Assembly: GCA_027011025.1 (NCBI GenBank)
Contig: JALVAU010000229.1
Location: 1 to 8,145, forward strand
Source of the DNA: Campylobacteraceae bacterium
GTDB lineage: Bacteria > Campylobacterota > Campylobacteria > Campylobacterales > Sulfurospirillaceae
Direction of reading: 5' to 3'
Length of the DNA: 8,145 nt
Part shown: positions 8,001 to 8,145 of the stretch, in pieces
Position numbering within the stretch: position 1 is the first letter of the stretch
Layout of the letters: each line of letters starts with the position of its first letter
Program-made: the position numbers and the translations under genes
Notes under the pieces: generated by a model
The model's database searches: none
What the model was told of the DNA's origin: nothing
The model's input: the letters and a program-made list of their open reading frames with translations, nothing else

Positions 8001-8082
8001 TTGGCCAAAAATTATGAAAAAGATCAACAGCATTTTCTATCAATGAATTTATATATAAAATCTCTTTATTTGAAACAATCAT
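5047..8082 (-). CDS. dabA: DabA, inorganic carbon accumulation subunit (DUF2309/UPF0753)
   Basis: DabA is the carbonic-anhydrase-like, zinc-binding subunit of the DAB system, which with the membrane partner DabB accumulates bicarbonate using the cation gradient. Family landmarks are the N-terminal FWPMTSFIHHNPLHGFENM (25-43), FGKLHGWTGFLRWR (246-259), FFCIDVRSE (431-439), CGHES (699-703) and DCGACGG (715-721), then TRPEWGLATNHSFIIAPR (830-847). The zinc ligands known in Halothiobacillus DabA2 (C351, D353, H524, C539) align with C433, D435, H701 and C716; the H-to-C spacing of 15 is identical. At 1011 aa it is longer than the roughly 830-aa Halothiobacillus protein. About 95 extra residues lie between the two zinc half-sites, and about 80 lie before C433. 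It has no obvious membrane helix of its own. ATG 8082 overlaps the upstream stop (ATGA), with GGAAGG 6 nt before it. It is the second visible gene of the operon, followed by the PII-like gene. Confidence 0.95.
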   Translation of the reverse strand: MIVSNKEILYINSLIENAVDLFHNFWPMTSFIHHNPLHGFENMHFEEAICKATTYFHNRKFLSRQEYQKFYKEGKIDTAKLKTEIRDYCHKKDLGEEYAKLFFHIFTNPKTTNKMDKQKIKQIKERLSSTCTSRRPQKLGINFGFCDAIDGLYGTTLCQEINSKLNKMAMRHLDEGQASWLPADKEKGMFYSWKRLIRKDRLFFDKSLQICRILIQSDKPEDVIFWVLNELQIPKDEWEEFFVLQFGKLHGWTGFLRWRSTNQDYLYQKKYPAYLEEFLAIRLYFLYMYLRKMKNKIGFFPDFQRLKSVLAQKESFLRLEYNSEKILPSFIQRYEDALYKNSLTEIYDKYMIAFNEEQKEQNAIFLHGILKNLDEDFDDYSLLLENLREFEDYEGFIWLKAMEESYLDDLMRKIVLNIDKESQDSPSAQLFFCIDVRSESIRRCIEESGNFDTYGIGGFFGIPLKLIDISKKYESNLCPAVVKPKNIVYKFEDTQTSCGTKLKKALKHIYHDLKYNTMSAYIMVETIGLLFGFDFFGKTIIPNLYMPLRAKILDEKYRGKLLIDKYSKKDILNRIKALQKETIKLAIKDNFALDVSSFDDELEEFLEIATSHEDLLKLKKGKIEPITKLALSLNLMHHEEVKLLELLQKEYQVSYFHKMQHIEKLSKVGFTFNEQLFYAKNALKLTGLSEKFSSVVIFCGHESKSENNPYESALDCGACGGKSSDTNAKVLAYILNKKEIRDSLKPDIKIPKSTIFLSALHNTVTDRVVLDTQNIPKDRKIEIDDIQNRLNSATKKSALQRAKTLPFAKELNDKKALKFIERNSQDWSQTRPEWGLATNHSFIIAPRDVTRGIRFDNRVFLHSYDYTQDKIGYYLEIILSAPLVIGEWINMEHFFSALDNEAFGSESKVYHNVVGRFGVISGNISDLRTGLAAQSVYKKGEIYHEPIRLLTFIDAPFHKYRITIDKIKKVSELVYNEWIKMVFIDREEEAFFYYHGNSKSWKKIEFKGVIK
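5051..5064 (-). promoter_or_regulatory. Strong ribosome binding site for the PII-like gene inside the dabA 3' end
   Basis: AAAGGAG followed by a 7-nt spacer lies immediately before ATG 5050, embedded in the last codons of dabA. It is the best Shine-Dalgarno sequence in the window and favours ATG 5050 over the in-frame ATGs at 5044 and 5035. A strong site here would let the small PII-like protein be made at higher levels than DabA from one transcript. Confidence 0.7.
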
Positions 8083-8145
8083 ACCAAGCCTTCCATAGCA
8101 TAATAGATAAAAGCAGATATACTTAAAATCAATAAAGATATAAAA
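8079..8145 (-). CDS. 3' end of a membrane protein gene, probably dabB (ND5-like cation-translocating subunit)
   Basis: In the frame ending at TGA 8081-8079, the last 21 codons up to the right window edge are open. They encode a strongly hydrophobic helix (FISLLILSISAFIYYAM) followed by EGLV and the stop. The stop overlaps the dabA ATG by four bases (ATGA), the same junction style as the next two genes downstream. DabA is normally encoded beside DabB, a relative of NADH dehydrogenase subunit 5 with many membrane helices, so dabB is the natural candidate. The identity is from context: 21 residues are too few to recognise a family. The operon promoter must lie beyond the window. Confidence 0.6.
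   Translation of the reverse strand, partial: FISLLILSISAFIYYAMEGLV

Noticed and set aside
1..8145. Mobile element, defence island, CRISPR or RNA gene
   Set aside because: No transposase, integrase, inverted terminal repeats, regularly spaced repeats or tRNA-like cloverleaf is seen, and nearly every base is in a confidently assigned gene.

Overview
This AT-rich window (roughly one third G+C by eye) looks like a chromosome fragment from a Campylobacterota bacterium, most likely a sulfur- or hydrogen-oxidising autotroph of the Sulfurimonas/Sulfurovum type. The inference rests on three points: the style of the Tgt protein, strong A/T-ending codon use (AGA, ATA, AAA), and the inorganic-carbon uptake gene dabA. 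No single residue proves the genus. Genes are packed almost without gaps. The only noncoding stretches are a 66-bp divergent region (753-818) and a 4-bp convergent gap (3224-3227). I see no tRNA, rRNA, CRISPR array or mobile element.

The layout is as follows. On the left, a minus-strand gene truncated by the window edge encodes a TrkA-like (RCK) soluble protein with a degenerate nucleotide-binding loop. Diverging from it on the plus strand are tgt (tRNA-guanine transglycosylase) and, overlapping its stop codon, a TAXI-type TRAP solute-binding protein with hydrophobic segments at both ends. Converging on this pair is a tightly coupled minus-strand operon. It enters from the right edge with the last 21 codons of a membrane protein (probably dabB), then dabA (DUF2309, 1011 aa), a 103-aa PII-like protein, and a B12-binding-domain radical SAM protein of the DUF4080 type. 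Every junction in this operon is a 4-bp stop/start overlap: ATGA, ATGA, TTGA.

The working hypothesis for the operon is energy-coupled accumulation of dissolved inorganic carbon. DabA is a zinc-dependent, carbonic-anhydrase-like subunit thought to hydrate CO2 vectorially using the proton or cation gradient through DabB. The PII-like protein resembles the small regulators known near bicarbonate transporters and may tune DabAB by nucleotide or bicarbonate sensing. The least explained member is the radical SAM/B12 enzyme, whose start codon overlaps the stop of the PII-like gene. That is the association most worth following up. The tgt/TAXI pair and the TrkA-like gene look like ordinary core genes of the lineage.
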